This document shows positions 1-10,035 of a stretch of 64,000 nt of DNA, piece after piece. Made by a program: the position numbers and the translations under genes. Each line of letters opens with the position of its first letter. The first letter of the stretch is position 1. Source of the stretch: Heracleum sosnowskyi (taxonomy: Eukaryota; Streptophyta; Magnoliopsida; Apiales; Apiaceae); NCBI GenBank assembly GCA_030848705.1, contig CM061235.1:134423228-134487227 (forward strand), read 5' to 3'. The notes below the pieces were generated by a model. That model had not been told where the DNA came from. It ran no database searches and saw only the letters and a program-made list of their open reading frames with translations.

Positions 1-90
1 CAACTTGCAGATATCTTCACCAAACCTTTGAGTGAAGCTACTTTTACAAGATTGGTAAATGAACTTGGAATGATCTCTGGTTTCGACTAG
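1..90 (+). CDS. copia Pol C-terminus (end of RNase H), partial
   Basis: The frame opens at the window edge and ends at a TAG at 88-90. It reads QLADIFTKPLSEATF and then LVNELGMISGF, which is the conserved end of SIRE-type copia RNase H, where LADIFTKPL precedes the terminal helix. The polyprotein processes and integrates the retrotransposon cDNA. Only about 29 residues are present, and nothing upstream can be judged. Confidence 0.85.
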   Translation, partial: QLADIFTKPLSEATFTRLVNELGMISGFD

Positions 91-1486
91 AGATACGGGT
101 TAGACTCAAAAACTATACATGTTTGATTTTTTTTTTTTATGCTCATGATTCTTTGCATGTATTAACTGTTATGAGTACCAGTATCATAAACTCTGAAAGT
201 AAACTCTGCTGCTAAACTTTGTTAGTCATAAAGTGTTGGTCATACTCTGATAGTAAGAGTCTAATGCTATACTCTGATTGTAATTTTGTCTGAAACATAT
301 GGACCAATGAAGAAATTTGTATGAGGCATAATTCTCAGTAAGTAATTATGAATCCTTAAGAGTTATATAGATTCTGATCTCAAATATGTGCAGTAAGTTA
401 ACACAGCATGATACTGTCTCTATATTTATAGCATCTCTTAGTTTATTGATCCTATACACTGAGTCTGTATTAGCTGTTTGCATTTTCTCTCATAAATTAA
501 TTGTATTAACTGATGAAAAGTCTAAACTCTGATTATTAATTGTAAATAATTCACCCTCAAATCAAAAGATGCCAAAAAGAGCACAAATTCCTTTGAGATC
601 ATGTTGTGCCTAGGAAGATCCAGGAACTTATTGTATGAAATAAGGGCTAAAATCTTTGATTTTTGGTGACTAGTGCCAACCACTGATTACTGGGAAAATA
701 AAAATTTAATTAAAATATATATATATAAATATATATATAAAGGGGGTGAAAAATAAAAGATATATCCAAATGAAAGGATATCAGTATTACAGAGTTTAGA
801 TATAAAATCAGATTTTATTTTATACATGAGAGTTTAGGCAACCAGTTTTTACTGCTTTAGTTTGTGGATTTTATGCACTTTGAGATGATCTAAATATTGA
901 TTTCGGTAAACTCTGCTATTGCACACACAATTATTCACACCTGTACAGATTGAGAAATGAGTTTATTGACAAAGAAGGACAAATGGTAAACACTGATGTA
1001 TTGTGTGAAATACGCCGAGGTAACATTGTTTTAATCTCTGATGGTTAAAATGATTTCTTTGTTTCAGACATTTTATAATTTTGAGATTAGACATTTGTTT
1101 TGAAATTCAAAGGAGTATGATAACAAACGGTTCATATTTGTATTAAACAGAGAGAGTAAGGTTGAGTGTTTTGAACAATGTGATAAGCGGTAATAATGGC
1201 TATTTTTACTGCGCATGTGTATTGAAAGTTGTTACATACAGCTGTCAGCGTATACACGTTTGACACCTGTCCCACTCACACACTTTTCAAAGACGCCTGC
1301 TGTGTGTAGTAATGATTAAAACGTTTGAGTTTTAATCTTCACAGTTATTATTTAAATATACTACACATAAACGGTTCATTCTTTTACACACCTCAACTTT
1401 TCATAAGCTTTTACTTACACACATTGTCTCAAACACTTTCACTGCATACAATCTATTCTCTGTTTGCTTTCTTCTAAACTGTTCTA
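91..1486 (+). other. SIRE spacer between pol and extra ORF
   Basis: A non-coding AT-rich stretch of about 1.4 kb. It holds a short TA-rich run near 712-740 followed by AAAGGGGGTGAAAA, a purine tract resembling a second PPT. The motif AAACTCTG occurs at 187, 200, 524 and 908, and its complement at 790. No gene is visible. It probably acts as leader or regulatory sequence for the downstream ORF. Confidence 0.6.
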
Positions 1487-4400
1487 ATGGCTACAACAAT
1501 GTTTATTGCTTCTGGGTTAGAATTTGTTCCTAACAATTACTCAGCTCCTTTAGCAAATGAGAACGCACCGGAGGCGTTTCATTTGATTCAGAGTTTCTTG
1601 ACAAACTCTGATATCGGCACTGCTCTCACCGCACCGTCGAAGCTGTCTGCGTCACAAATAAGGACTTTTTGGCAGACAGGTACTTATGATGATGGAGGAG
1701 AGTCTGGATCTCCATCTATCATTTTTGAGGTTCAAGGAGAAGAATTTATTGTTACTCCTACTACTGTTCGTGATGCTTTGGGTCTTGAAGATTTCAATGC
1801 ATTCACAACTGTTGGAGACTTTGAGTTAGTCAGAATGATGAGGGAGATAGGATACTCTGGACCTTTGTCAAAGATAGGTCAACTCAAAAGGCCTCTTTTG
1901 TGCAAGGAATGGAGTTTCTTTTTCGATTGCATTACTCGGGCTTTTGGAAAGAAGTGCACGAATTGGGATGCGATTCCCACGGATAGTCTACAGATCGGGT
2001 ATTCTCTTCTCTATGGCAGTCAATTTGATGTTGCTAGATTAGTTTTAACTAATATTGGTGAGAAAATGCTAGAGAATAGAAATGTTGTTTATTTCTCTAG
2101 ATTTTGTCAATTGATATTCAATTTTTGCTGCCCTAATGTTGAGATTGTAGAGGATGATGTTATCCTCTCATTTAAATTGCATAAACGCATATTTTCTGAT
2201 CTCACTAACAAGGATAACAAGAAAGGAGATGCTGGTGTGTTACTGTTGCCTGAGTCTGTGCAACAATTCTTGGTAAACTTACAACAACAACAACAACCAC
2301 AACTGGCAAACGCTGAAGCTGGACCTTCTGTGTCTCAACCACAAAGGTCACAGAAATCTAAAGAGAGGGCTGTTAAGTCTGTCAGGATAAACGCTGAAGC
2401 TGGGGCATCAAATGCTGATGATATGCCTCAGAAGAAAAGAATGAAGAAAAGAAGAGCCAATAGGGCAAAGTCTGCTATTGTTGATGAAGAGACTGAAACT
2501 GATGAAGAAACTCTTCATCAGAGAAAACGACGATTGGTAGCAGCACAGTTGTTTGGTGCTGAGAATATCTCTTCAACTGTTGCTGATAATCTTGAGATTC
2601 CAAATGATGAAGCTGTTCCTGAGGACAGAGTTTTTATGGAGACTGGTTTTCAAGATGAAGCTCATACATCAAATGCTGATGTAGTTGAGGAAGATGCACG
2701 TGAAGCTGCAGATGAAGCTCCTGAAATTCTTGTTCAGGAGGCTACAGAAAATGTTGAGCCACAAGGATTTTATATGGACATTGAAGCAAATCTCTCTATA
2801 AACTCTAAACATTTCCCAGAGGGTTTGGAAGCTGATCAAGATACTGTTGAACTTGCAGAATCTATGGCTTCTCACACTGAAATAATTTCTTTTGATCTTG
2901 AGAAGGGTGAGGAAGTCGATCAGACTTTGGATGCTAATGCTACAGAAACTGTTACTACAAATTCTGATGTTGCTGATAAGGATGCAACAGAGAATGTTCC
3001 TGTTGAAGCAGAGTTTATTGTAAACTCTGAGGATGTTCTTGTTCTTGAAGCTCTACAACAATCTGTTGTTGAGATTGTCACAAAAGAAGCAGAGTTCCTG
3101 CATATTGCAAACTCTGAGATTCCAGAACCTGATGCTGAGAATATTCCTGCAGAGAATACAGCACAGAATGATACTGATAATGATAATGATAGTTCTAATC
3201 ATTCTCAAGCGGAGTTATTTGAGAGTCATGCAAACTCTGATGAGCTAAGAGAGGTTAATCGCGCTACAGCTGAGCATTTTCAAGATATGTACTACAATAG
3301 ATGGGCTGCTGCGGATTGTATCTTTTCAGCACAGAGGGCTGCTGATTTTCTTGGAGATTCTGTGAAGACAATTTCAAGTCCTGATATTCTTACAAGTCTG
3401 AAGGCTACTGTGATTCAAATTAAATCTCTCCACAACAGATTTGATGAGTCTCATAAGGAAGTCACTGCTTTGAGGAATGAAGTTGGTCTGAGAGATCTCA
3501 CTCTGAAGAATGATAGGACTTACTACAATTCCATGTTCAAGAAGCAAGCTAAGGACTCTGATGATATTCAGAAGAGGCTTGGGAAAGTTGAGGACAACCA
3601 GAATGCTATGTCTGCCCAACTAACATCAATTTCTAATGCAATTGAGTTGTTGACATCAGTACTACTTTCTGATGATGTCAAAAAGGGGGAGAGTGTACCA
3701 AGTGACAAATGCAAAGACACTCAAACTCTGAGACGGAGGGATGATGGTAATGATGGTGGAAACAAGGGAGGAGATGGAAAGAGCTTAAGATCAAATGATG
3801 ATAGAAGATTACTTTCAAGAAGATCAAACTCTGATAAAAGATCAAACTCTGGAAAGGGACATTTAAACTCTGCCAGTGGTTCAAGATATAAAAGTTTGAT
3901 AATCTCTGATAAGCCATCTACTGATGAGGAAATTGCTGCTAAGATGTTTATGGCAGAACATGGAAAAGGTATTATAATTGAAGATATCCAAGCTGAAGAG
4001 CAAATGCTTGCTGAAGAACACAAGAAGAATATTGAAGCTGGAATCTACAAAAAGAAGGAAATCAAGGCTCCTAGAAAGAAAGAAAAAGGAATTGTTATCA
4101 AAGAGAATGTAAACTCTGATCAGAGTTTACAGTACTCAAGGAGGCCTGTGATTAATAATGCTGACAAAGGAAAAGGCAAACTGGTAGAAGAAGAACAGTT
4201 ACCTAAAAAGATTTATTCAACCTCTGACATTGCTCAAGTTGAAACAAGATTAGCTAAATCAACCTCTGACGCTGCTCAAGTTGATGTTTCTACTAAAGTT
4301 ATGACAACCTCTGACGTTGCTCAAGTTGTACAGAAATCTACACAACTTTCAGGATTCACCAAACCTAAAATTCTTGAAGACTTAAAGCTTGAAGCTGTGA

Positions 4401-5110
4401 AATTCTCAGAAACCAGAACTGTATTGGGAAAAGAAGCTTTTGATAAATCTGGACTGGGATCACACAGAGAGAGAAGAATAAATAACAGATCTCAAGATAA
4501 CATTTCACTGGCAGAATCTGGTATTGGGGTTACACAAGAAAATCTTGATAAGTTAGAATCTGTTCAGTTGATTTTTCACAGAATATTGAAGAAGCAGTTT
4601 TTGTTATACTTCATGAGTGATGGAAGAGTTTATAAAGTTGGAGAATCTGATGTTAATCTCAAATCATGGGAAGAACTGGAGTATGTACTTTATCTTTTAA
4701 AAGTCAAAAACAGATATACTCATGATGTTGCTCAAGTGTTGAGAGAAAAGATGCTGAGATCTAAAGCTATGCTTGGAGGAGGAGTATCAAGTGTCTACAT
4801 TCCAAAGTATAGGGATCATACTGGAAAGTTGGTGGAAATGAAGAAAAATAGTGCTAGATTCAGGACTGCACTAAATAAGAAAGTTCTAGAGTTCAATCTA
4901 GAGTCTGATAAGGCTTTTTATATCAGACTTGGCAATGAAATGAACAAGAACAGCATTTATTCTTTAAGGGCTGCCATTTATCAAATTGGTGAAGATGAAC
5001 CAGAATTGAAGGAGCTGAAGAAGGATATGATTGCTGAACTAGATCGAGCTGAGAGAAAGCTGCTGATTGATTATCTCAGGACAGTACCTGATATTGAAGA
5101 AGTCAAGTAA
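1487..5110 (+). CDS. extra (env-position) ORF of SIRE-like element, 1207 aa
   Basis: A single open frame from ATG 1487 to TAA 5110. Residues about 1-250 form a globular domain (LSASQIRTFW, then KEWSFFFDCITRAFGKK, NWDAIPTDSLQIGYSLLYG) like that of many plant retroelement-associated ORFs. Residues about 260-620 are glutamine- then acid-rich with many NSD/NSE tripeptides. About 640-740 looks coiled-coil. A lysine/arginine-rich linker follows, then three TSD(I/A/V)AQV repeats (4226-4330) and a conserved C-terminal domain (SIYSLRAAIYQIGEDE). I see no signal peptide or clear membrane anchor, so true envelope function is doubtful. Position between pol and the PPT matches the env-like ORF of SIRE elements. 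Function unknown. Confidence 0.8.
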   Translation: MATTMFIASGLEFVPNNYSAPLANENAPEAFHLIQSFLTNSDIGTALTAPSKLSASQIRTFWQTGTYDDGGESGSPSIIFEVQGEEFIVTPTTVRDALGLEDFNAFTTVGDFELVRMMREIGYSGPLSKIGQLKRPLLCKEWSFFFDCITRAFGKKCTNWDAIPTDSLQIGYSLLYGSQFDVARLVLTNIGEKMLENRNVVYFSRFCQLIFNFCCPNVEIVEDDVILSFKLHKRIFSDLTNKDNKKGDAGVLLLPESVQQFLVNLQQQQQPQLANAEAGPSVSQPQRSQKSKERAVKSVRINAEAGASNADDMPQKKRMKKRRANRAKSAIVDEETETDEETLHQRKRRLVAAQLFGAENISSTVADNLEIPNDEAVPEDRVFMETGFQDEAHTSNADVVEEDAREAADEAPEILVQEATENVEPQGFYMDIEANLSINSKHFPEGLEADQDTVELAESMASHTEIISFDLEKGEEVDQTLDANATETVTTNSDVADKDATENVPVEAEFIVNSEDVLVLEALQQSVVEIVTKEAEFLHIANSEIPEPDAENIPAENTAQNDTDNDNDSSNHSQAELFESHANSDELREVNRATAEHFQDMYYNRWAAADCIFSAQRAADFLGDSVKTISSPDILTSLKATVIQIKSLHNRFDESHKEVTALRNEVGLRDLTLKNDRTYYNSMFKKQAKDSDDIQKRLGKVEDNQNAMSAQLTSISNAIELLTSVLLSDDVKKGESVPSDKCKDTQTLRRRDDGNDGGNKGGDGKSLRSNDDRRLLSRRSNSDKRSNSGKGHLNSASGSRYKSLIISDKPSTDEEIAAKMFMAEHGKGIIIEDIQAEEQMLAEEHKKNIEAGIYKKKEIKAPRKKEKGIVIKENVNSDQSLQYSRRPVINNADKGKGKLVEEEQLPKKIYSTSDIAQVETRLAKSTSDAAQVDVSTKVMTTSDVAQVVQKSTQLSGFTKPKILEDLKLEAVKFSETRTVLGKEAFDKSGLGSHRERRINNRSQDNISLAESGIGVTQENLDKLESVQLIFHRILKKQFLLYFMSDGRVYKVGESDVNLKSWEELEYVLYLLKVKNRYTHDVAQVLREKMLRSKAMLGGGVSSVYIPKYRDHTGKLVEMKKNSARFRTALNKKVLEFNLESDKAFYIRLGNEMNKNSIYSLRAAIYQIGEDEPELKELKKDMIAELDRAERKLLIDYLRTVPDIEEVK

Positions 5111-5276
5111 AGTCTGACTGTAAGTTTTTTTTATGTTTTCTATTTTAAGTTAAATTTAAACTCTGTTTTAAAATTAAACTCTGACATATTTTAAACACTG
5201 CATTTGTTATATGTTTTGACATCATCAATTATCTTTTTAACTTGTACATTTTTATTATGAACAAGTTGGGGGAGAT

Positions 5277-5774
5277 TGTTAGATATAATTGCTGACGTTT
5301 GTTCATCAGTGTTTAAGTACCAGGTACATATCAGAGTTTACATGGAAGCCGGTCAGAGTTTGTTAAAGTCTGACAGGGTGATAGTTGACTTAGCTGTCGG
5401 TGCAAAGATAAAGATTCTAGAAGCAATATATTCTGAAGATGGAAAGAAGCAGAATATATTGATACAGCTAAGGAGACTGGACAGAAGACTGAAGCAATCC
5501 TTAATTGATAATAATTGTATAGCTAATTTATAGGAATATCAATTAGAGATGGATTGTAAGTAGTTGTGTACTATATAAACACAGATAGGTTATCCCTAGA
5601 AGGGACACACGAACATTGAATATATTATTCTTGTAACCTAGTAGCTCTTTGTGATTCATTAACATCACTAAGAGAGAATTATTTAATATAATTCAGTTTG
5701 TTGATTTACAAACCTGTGTTCTTGATTGTTATTCCCATACATACTTGATTATATATTGTGTATTCGGCCTAACA
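5277..5774 (+). repeat. 3' LTR of SIRE-like element
   Basis: Starts TGTTAGATATAATTGC directly after the purine tract at about 5264-5276 and ends GGCCTAACA at 5774, giving a 498-bp TG...CA LTR with TGTTAG/CTAACA inverted ends. It contains a TATATAAACA box near 5571-5580. The 85-codon open frame inside it is not a gene. The 3' boundary is by terminal motif only, because the partner LTR is outside the window. Confidence 0.75.
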
Positions 5775-5798
5775 CTGCTGCTCTCTGTATATATACTT

Positions 5799-7669
5799 AT
5801 GGCTACTTCAAGTCACCAAACCACTGATGCTACAGGAGCAACTTCGACTCCGACAATTGGTTCCACTTATACAGTGATTCCACACAACCACAAAGCACCA
5901 TGTTGGGATAATTATGATCTAGTGAAGCTGTTTGATGGAACAGAGAAGGCAAGGCAACGACTTTGTGGAAAGTTGTTTGGTTCTAAAGGAAATTCAACAC
6001 TAAATAAACATCATCCTAAATGTGAGTCAAAACAAAATCCTGAATTTACTCAAACAAGAATTGATGAAACAGGCCGCACTTGGAATTATGATCAAGTTTT
6101 ACAAAGGGAGATGCAAATGAAGTGTATCATTTCTCGAGGATGGTCATACAATACCTTCGACAATGATGTTACAACGAGGTACATACATCGTGCGTTGCAA
6201 CCCCGTTATCAAAAGGTCAATAGAAGCACAACAGATATAATCAGGTACTTCAACAAATTTGAAGGTAAATTTAGTTTAACTTCTGATGTTTGGTCTGCTG
6301 GTCAGAATTTAGGTTTGTCTTATATATGTATAACATGTCATTGGATTGATCCCATTACATGGGAAATGTCTAAACGCGTCATTTGTTTTGAATTGTTTGA
6401 GCTTCCCCATATCGGTCAGTATATCTATCAATTGATAATGTCGTATCTTAGAGAATTTAAAATAAAAGATAAAATTATGAGTCTTTCTTTTGATAATGCT
6501 AGTAATAATGATGCGGCTATTAACAAGTTAAAAAGAGATTTAGATCCCTTTCTAAATGGTGAATTTTTTCATAGTAGATGTGCATGCCATGTTCTAAATA
6601 GGGTTGTTCAAGATGGACTTAAACTGGTATTACCTATAACTTCTAAAATTAGGCAGTTAGTATCATATTGTTATGGACCTAACAAGAGGAGACAAGATTA
6701 CTTAAAACCAGCTGTTGACATGCCTATTAGATGGAACTCAACTTATAAAATGTTAAAACGTGCATTTAGACAAAGAGTTGTTTTAATGGAATTTCATAAT
6801 TCTAGAAATGGTTCGGTTAATGCTATAAGTAGCACAGATTAGACCAGAATTGAAGAGCTACTTAGTATTCTTAAATGTTTTTACAAGGCAACGAAAAGAT
6901 TTTCCGGGGTTTATTATCCTACAACTCCGTTAGTGTTAGGAGAATTTTACTTGATCACAATGACTTTTGTAAAATGGCAAGATAATGAAATTTGGGGGCC
7001 TGTTATTTTATAAATGCGTGAATTTTTTTTAAAATATTATGAAGAAATGCCACAAATGTTTTGTTGTGTCGCGGCTTTAGATCCCAAGATCGGAGTTGAT
7101 GGAGTTGAAAGTCTTATAGAGTGTATTAATTGTAACTTGGGAACTAGTATTGATGCAACCAGTGCTAGTATTCAAAAGTTTAATCAAACACTAAATGCAT
7201 TTTATGACCATTATGAAACGTTATATGGAGCAAAACCACGTGATATTCCTGTTGAAACTGGTAGTAGTAGGGATATGTTGCACTTCAGTTGGCTATTTCA
7301 TGTAAAAAATAAAAAATGATTACTTCAAGTAGTGAACTAGCAAAATATAAAATGACATATTTCGTAGGTAAGCAATCAGATATACTAGAATTTTGGAAAA
7401 CTCGATCTTGTCATTATCCTGTTGTGGCCATCATGGCCTGTGATATCTTAACTGTCCAAGCTAGTACAGTAGCTTCGGAATCTGCCTTTTCTTTTAGTGG
7501 CAGGATTTTGAATGAAAGAAGAAGTCGTTTAAGTTCATCATCGTTAGAAGTCTGCATATGCTATAAGGATCATCTGGATGCGGAAGAAAGGATACAAGAT
7601 GTTGATTCTGCTGAGGATAGTTCATCATCAGATGAGGAATTTTCCACAAATGAAGAAGATTCGTCATAG
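5799..7669 (+). pseudogene. hAT transposase (BED finger, RNase H fold, dimerisation domain), broken
   Basis: Encodes the enzyme that excises and reinserts a hAT transposon. The ATG at 5799 is chosen over an in-frame one at 5745 that lies in the SIRE LTR. Order: degenerate BED zinc finger (CGKLFGSKGNSTLNKHHPKC); catalytic RNase H-like core (FSLTSDVWSAGQNLGLSYIC, SLSFDNASNNDAAI, HSRCACHVLNRVVQDGLKL); C-terminal hAT dimerisation region (STVASESAFSFSGRILNERR). Breaks: in-frame TAG at 6840-6842, a second in-frame stop at about 7011-7013, and a frameshift near 7316 that puts the last 118 codons in another frame. The tail is serine/acid-rich. It is non-functional as it stands. Its upstream promoter appears removed by the SIRE insertion. 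Confidence 0.9.
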
Positions 7670-8309
7670 GTCTCCGGTCTGCACCCTTCACAAGTCTCTG
7701 GTAATTCTGATCTTGCATGACCATGGTTTTGTATTCTGTTTTGTATTGGTTTAAAGATGATTGTCTGCAATAGATTGGTTTAATATCAGATTATCTCTAA
7801 CAAATGGTCTACTAACCAAGCCATTACAAGATGTTGAATAGTGTAGAATTCACAACAAGGTCCTTACATGTATTGTACAGTTTCCTTACATGTACAAATA
7901 TCAGTTTGCTATTATCATATGATTGAATCTAAATGCAAAATGTCTTTTATTCTTCACACAGAGACTTGAGGAGAGCTAGAGCTGCAACACTGAATATAAT
8001 CCCAACAAGTACTGGTGCAGCCAATGCAGTTGGAATTTGGAAAAATGTTGTTTGCTTCACCATATATTCTGTTTTAAATTTTATAAGTTGTATTTTATGT
8101 TTTCACTTTTCAGTTTTAAGGTTTTAAGTTGTAATTTGATTGAGTTCTTCCAATCTTGTAGGTTTAGTTACTTTTCAAGTTGTAATTTGTAATTCAGACC
8201 AGGCTCAGTGTTAATCTTTCAACTTTTAAGTCCCATTTTTTTTAAAGTCCTAGTAAAGAGTTGTACATATTTTTATAAAGCAGGTTTTTTTTTTTTTTTT
8301 AATCCAGGT
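7670..8309 (+). other. hAT 3' non-coding region
   Basis: About 640 bases between the transposase stop and the GC-rich subterminal zone. It is AT-rich with no convincing gene. A 64-codon open frame at 7933-8127 has no recognisable motif. A T-run lies at about 8286-8300. Confidence 0.45.
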
Positions 8310-8529
8310 CCGATTAAAGCCTGGCCTGGCCTGGCCCGCGGGCTGAAAATAGGGCACATATTTTTCTAAGAGCCCGACCCGGTTTTCAGAAAAACTTGGC
8401 CCGGTTTTTTAAGATTAAAGCCCGGGCTTTTTAAGGCCCGAATAAAGCCTGACCCATCAGGTTTTTTGTGCATCTTTATTCATAGGTATATGTGGGCTAA
8501 AAATAACCTTAAAAATGTTATTAATGACA

Positions 8530-8985
8530 CATTAATTTAACTTGGATTGGTCCATAAATTAGACTCAATTAATGAGCCCCAAAAACTTAATTAATTATTA
8601 AATTCGTAATTAATTAAAAGGCTGATTATACAGTCCATTAAATGTGTCCAAGTTGTGACCTACATCTACTAGAAGTAGTCTTGAACGACACCAAACTCTA
8701 AAAGAAGTCAGCCTCCTACAAACTAGGATTTATAGTCCTAATCTAAGAAGATGACTTGGCCTCCAAGTCACATAATTCTACCCCAAATCTAAGGCTCTCC
8801 ATGCCTATATAAAGGATCTGATCCTCAATCAGAACTACGTTTTTTGGCTTGATTTTCAATTACGAATTGAGATACGTAGGCATCTTGTGAGGACAGATTT
8901 AGTCACGAAACGCAAGAACATCCATTAAAGCTCGAAATCTCTTAAACTCTAGCATTAAATTTGAAAGTACAGTTTTTATTAACAT
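8530..8985 (+). repeat. diverged LTR related to the Retand-type LTRs (solo or remnant)
   Basis: Read on the plus strand, this stretch shares the order of landmarks with the minus-strand LTRs at 16271-16775 and 25916-26420: TATATAAAGG, a GATCCTCAATCAGAACTACG block, TTGGCTTGATTTTCAATTAC, then GAGATACGTAGGCATCTTG, GTGAGGACAGATTTAGTC and AAAGCTCGAAATCTC. No gag or pol is attached. Boundaries are approximate and I found no clear target duplication. It is an older relative in the opposite orientation to the intact element. Confidence 0.65.
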
Positions 8986-9685
8986 TTACATTTAAAATAA
9001 AATTGTAAGCCTTAATTATTGAGAGGTTATACATGTCATTTTGAAATGTAAAGTAGTTAAGTTAACTATAGTTAATATAAAATTTTAATTTTTTTTGAAT
9101 TTAGGATATATTTATAAATATAATTATAAATGGGATATATTTATAAATCAACTTTTAAAATAAGACATATTAGTAAAAAAAACCCTTAGAAAATATATTT
9201 ATATGTTGTACCATAATGAATTTTTTACTAATACTCTCTCATAATCTCCCAGGCAGAAAATATATTTATATGTTCTTAATTAAGAAGCCTTGTTTCTTGT
9301 CTAGAAATATATGTAAAATACTAAACAATATGTGGTTTTTGAATTTTTTTGAGCTGGGCTGAATTCAATTCAATAGATAAGTGTAGGAGTAAATTTTTGA
9401 AAATTGAAAATTTTACCCCGGCTACAGCCCACCTTGGCCTACACGTGCGTCCGCCCCTGTTTTAATCAGGAACAGGAACAGATATATTAGTTCCTGACAA
9501 GAAAAAAAGAGAAACATAATTACTTAGATGATTTTCAGGAGAATACATCTATAAAAATCGCAAATAGATCAAAAATATTATTGGGCCCTTAATTTGCAGG
9601 TCAATCAATGATTGGTAATTAAATATTTATCTTCCTTTAGTTTGTAGAACTGAACTTGAACTTTATTAATAAGGATAAAACAATA
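8986..9685. other. AT-rich intergenic stretch
   Basis: About 700 bases of AT-rich sequence without a supported gene, terminal repeat or RNA gene. Its last part (GAACTTGAACTTTATTAATAAGGATAAAACAATA) begins the promoter region shared with the acidic-protein paralogs. Confidence 0.5.
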
Positions 9686-9687
9686 TA

Positions 9688-9808
9688 CTACTCCCTCCAT
9701 CCTGTCCAATATTTTATTATTTTTGAAAAAATTTAGAATGTAAAGAAATTAATAAGACATCCAAAAAGGAAAAAGTAAACAAATAGATGAGGCGGAAAAG
9801 AGACCTAG
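9688..9808. mobile_element. possible short Stowaway-like MITE in the promoter of paralog 1
   Basis: Begins TACTCCCTCCATCCTG, the usual start of Stowaway/Tc1-mariner MITEs. Alignment by eye with the promoter of paralog 3 (GGATAAAATAATCTACATAG) suggests that the bases from here to GACCTAGTA interrupt an otherwise shared block (GGATAAAACAATATAC ... TACTTAAGATC). The right terminus is weak, so this is tentative. Confidence 0.35.
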
Positions 9809-9838
9809 TACTTAAGATCATATTTGAAGTCCATCTGT

Positions 9839-9893
9839 CACCTAAAAAAATTAGATGACTCGAGTCGATCAGAATTATTTCTGCTTTATAAGG
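9839..9893 (+). promoter_or_regulatory. core promoter of acidic-protein paralog 1
   Basis: A CACCTAAAAAAATTAGATGA box followed by CTCGAG, then TTATAAGG about 22 bp downstream and a GGAGGCCCTTGTAG segment. The same order occurs upstream of paralog 3 and, split by an insertion, upstream of paralog 2. The shared layout, not a database motif, is the basis. Confidence 0.6.
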
Positions 9894-10035
9894 AGGCCCT
9901 TGTAGAGAAAATTTATTCCATACGGCCCTCATTCTCGCTAAAAGTCTGTCAAATATATATCTATGTCCAACATTAATCTCTTTCTGCTCAATCAATTAAA
10001 GAAATTCACTAATATTGTTATGCTATTTTGCAGAT

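Larger units (their letters stand above)
1..5774 (+). mobile_element. SIRE/Maximus-like Ty1/copia retrotransposon, 3' part
   Basis: Seen: the tail of a copia RNase H (ADIFTKPL motif) at 1-90, a 1.4-kb spacer, a 1207-codon ORF, a purine tract (GTTGGGGGAGATT) and a TG...CA LTR at 5277-5774. Known: an extra ORF between pol and the 3' LTR is typical of the SIRE/Maximus lineage. The 5' LTR, gag and most of pol lie upstream of the window, so age and target duplication cannot be read here. Confidence 0.85.
5775..8471 (+). mobile_element. hAT-type DNA transposon, 5' end lost
   Basis: Encloses the broken transposase gene (5799-7669) and ends in a GC-rich subterminal zone (about 8310-8460) of GGCCTGG, GGCCCGG, GCCCGGGC and GCCCGAATAAAGCC motifs in both orientations. 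This is followed by CATCTTTA at about 8471, a plausible TIR end (complement TAAAGATGCAC). The 5' TIR is not visible because the SIRE LTR ends only 25 bp before the transposase ATG. The right boundary is an estimate. Confidence 0.6.

Noticed and set aside
1141..1486. A host gene promoter upstream of the 1207-codon ORF
   Set aside because: The region lies within the retroelement between pol and its 3' LTR, and I saw no box shared with the host-type genes here.
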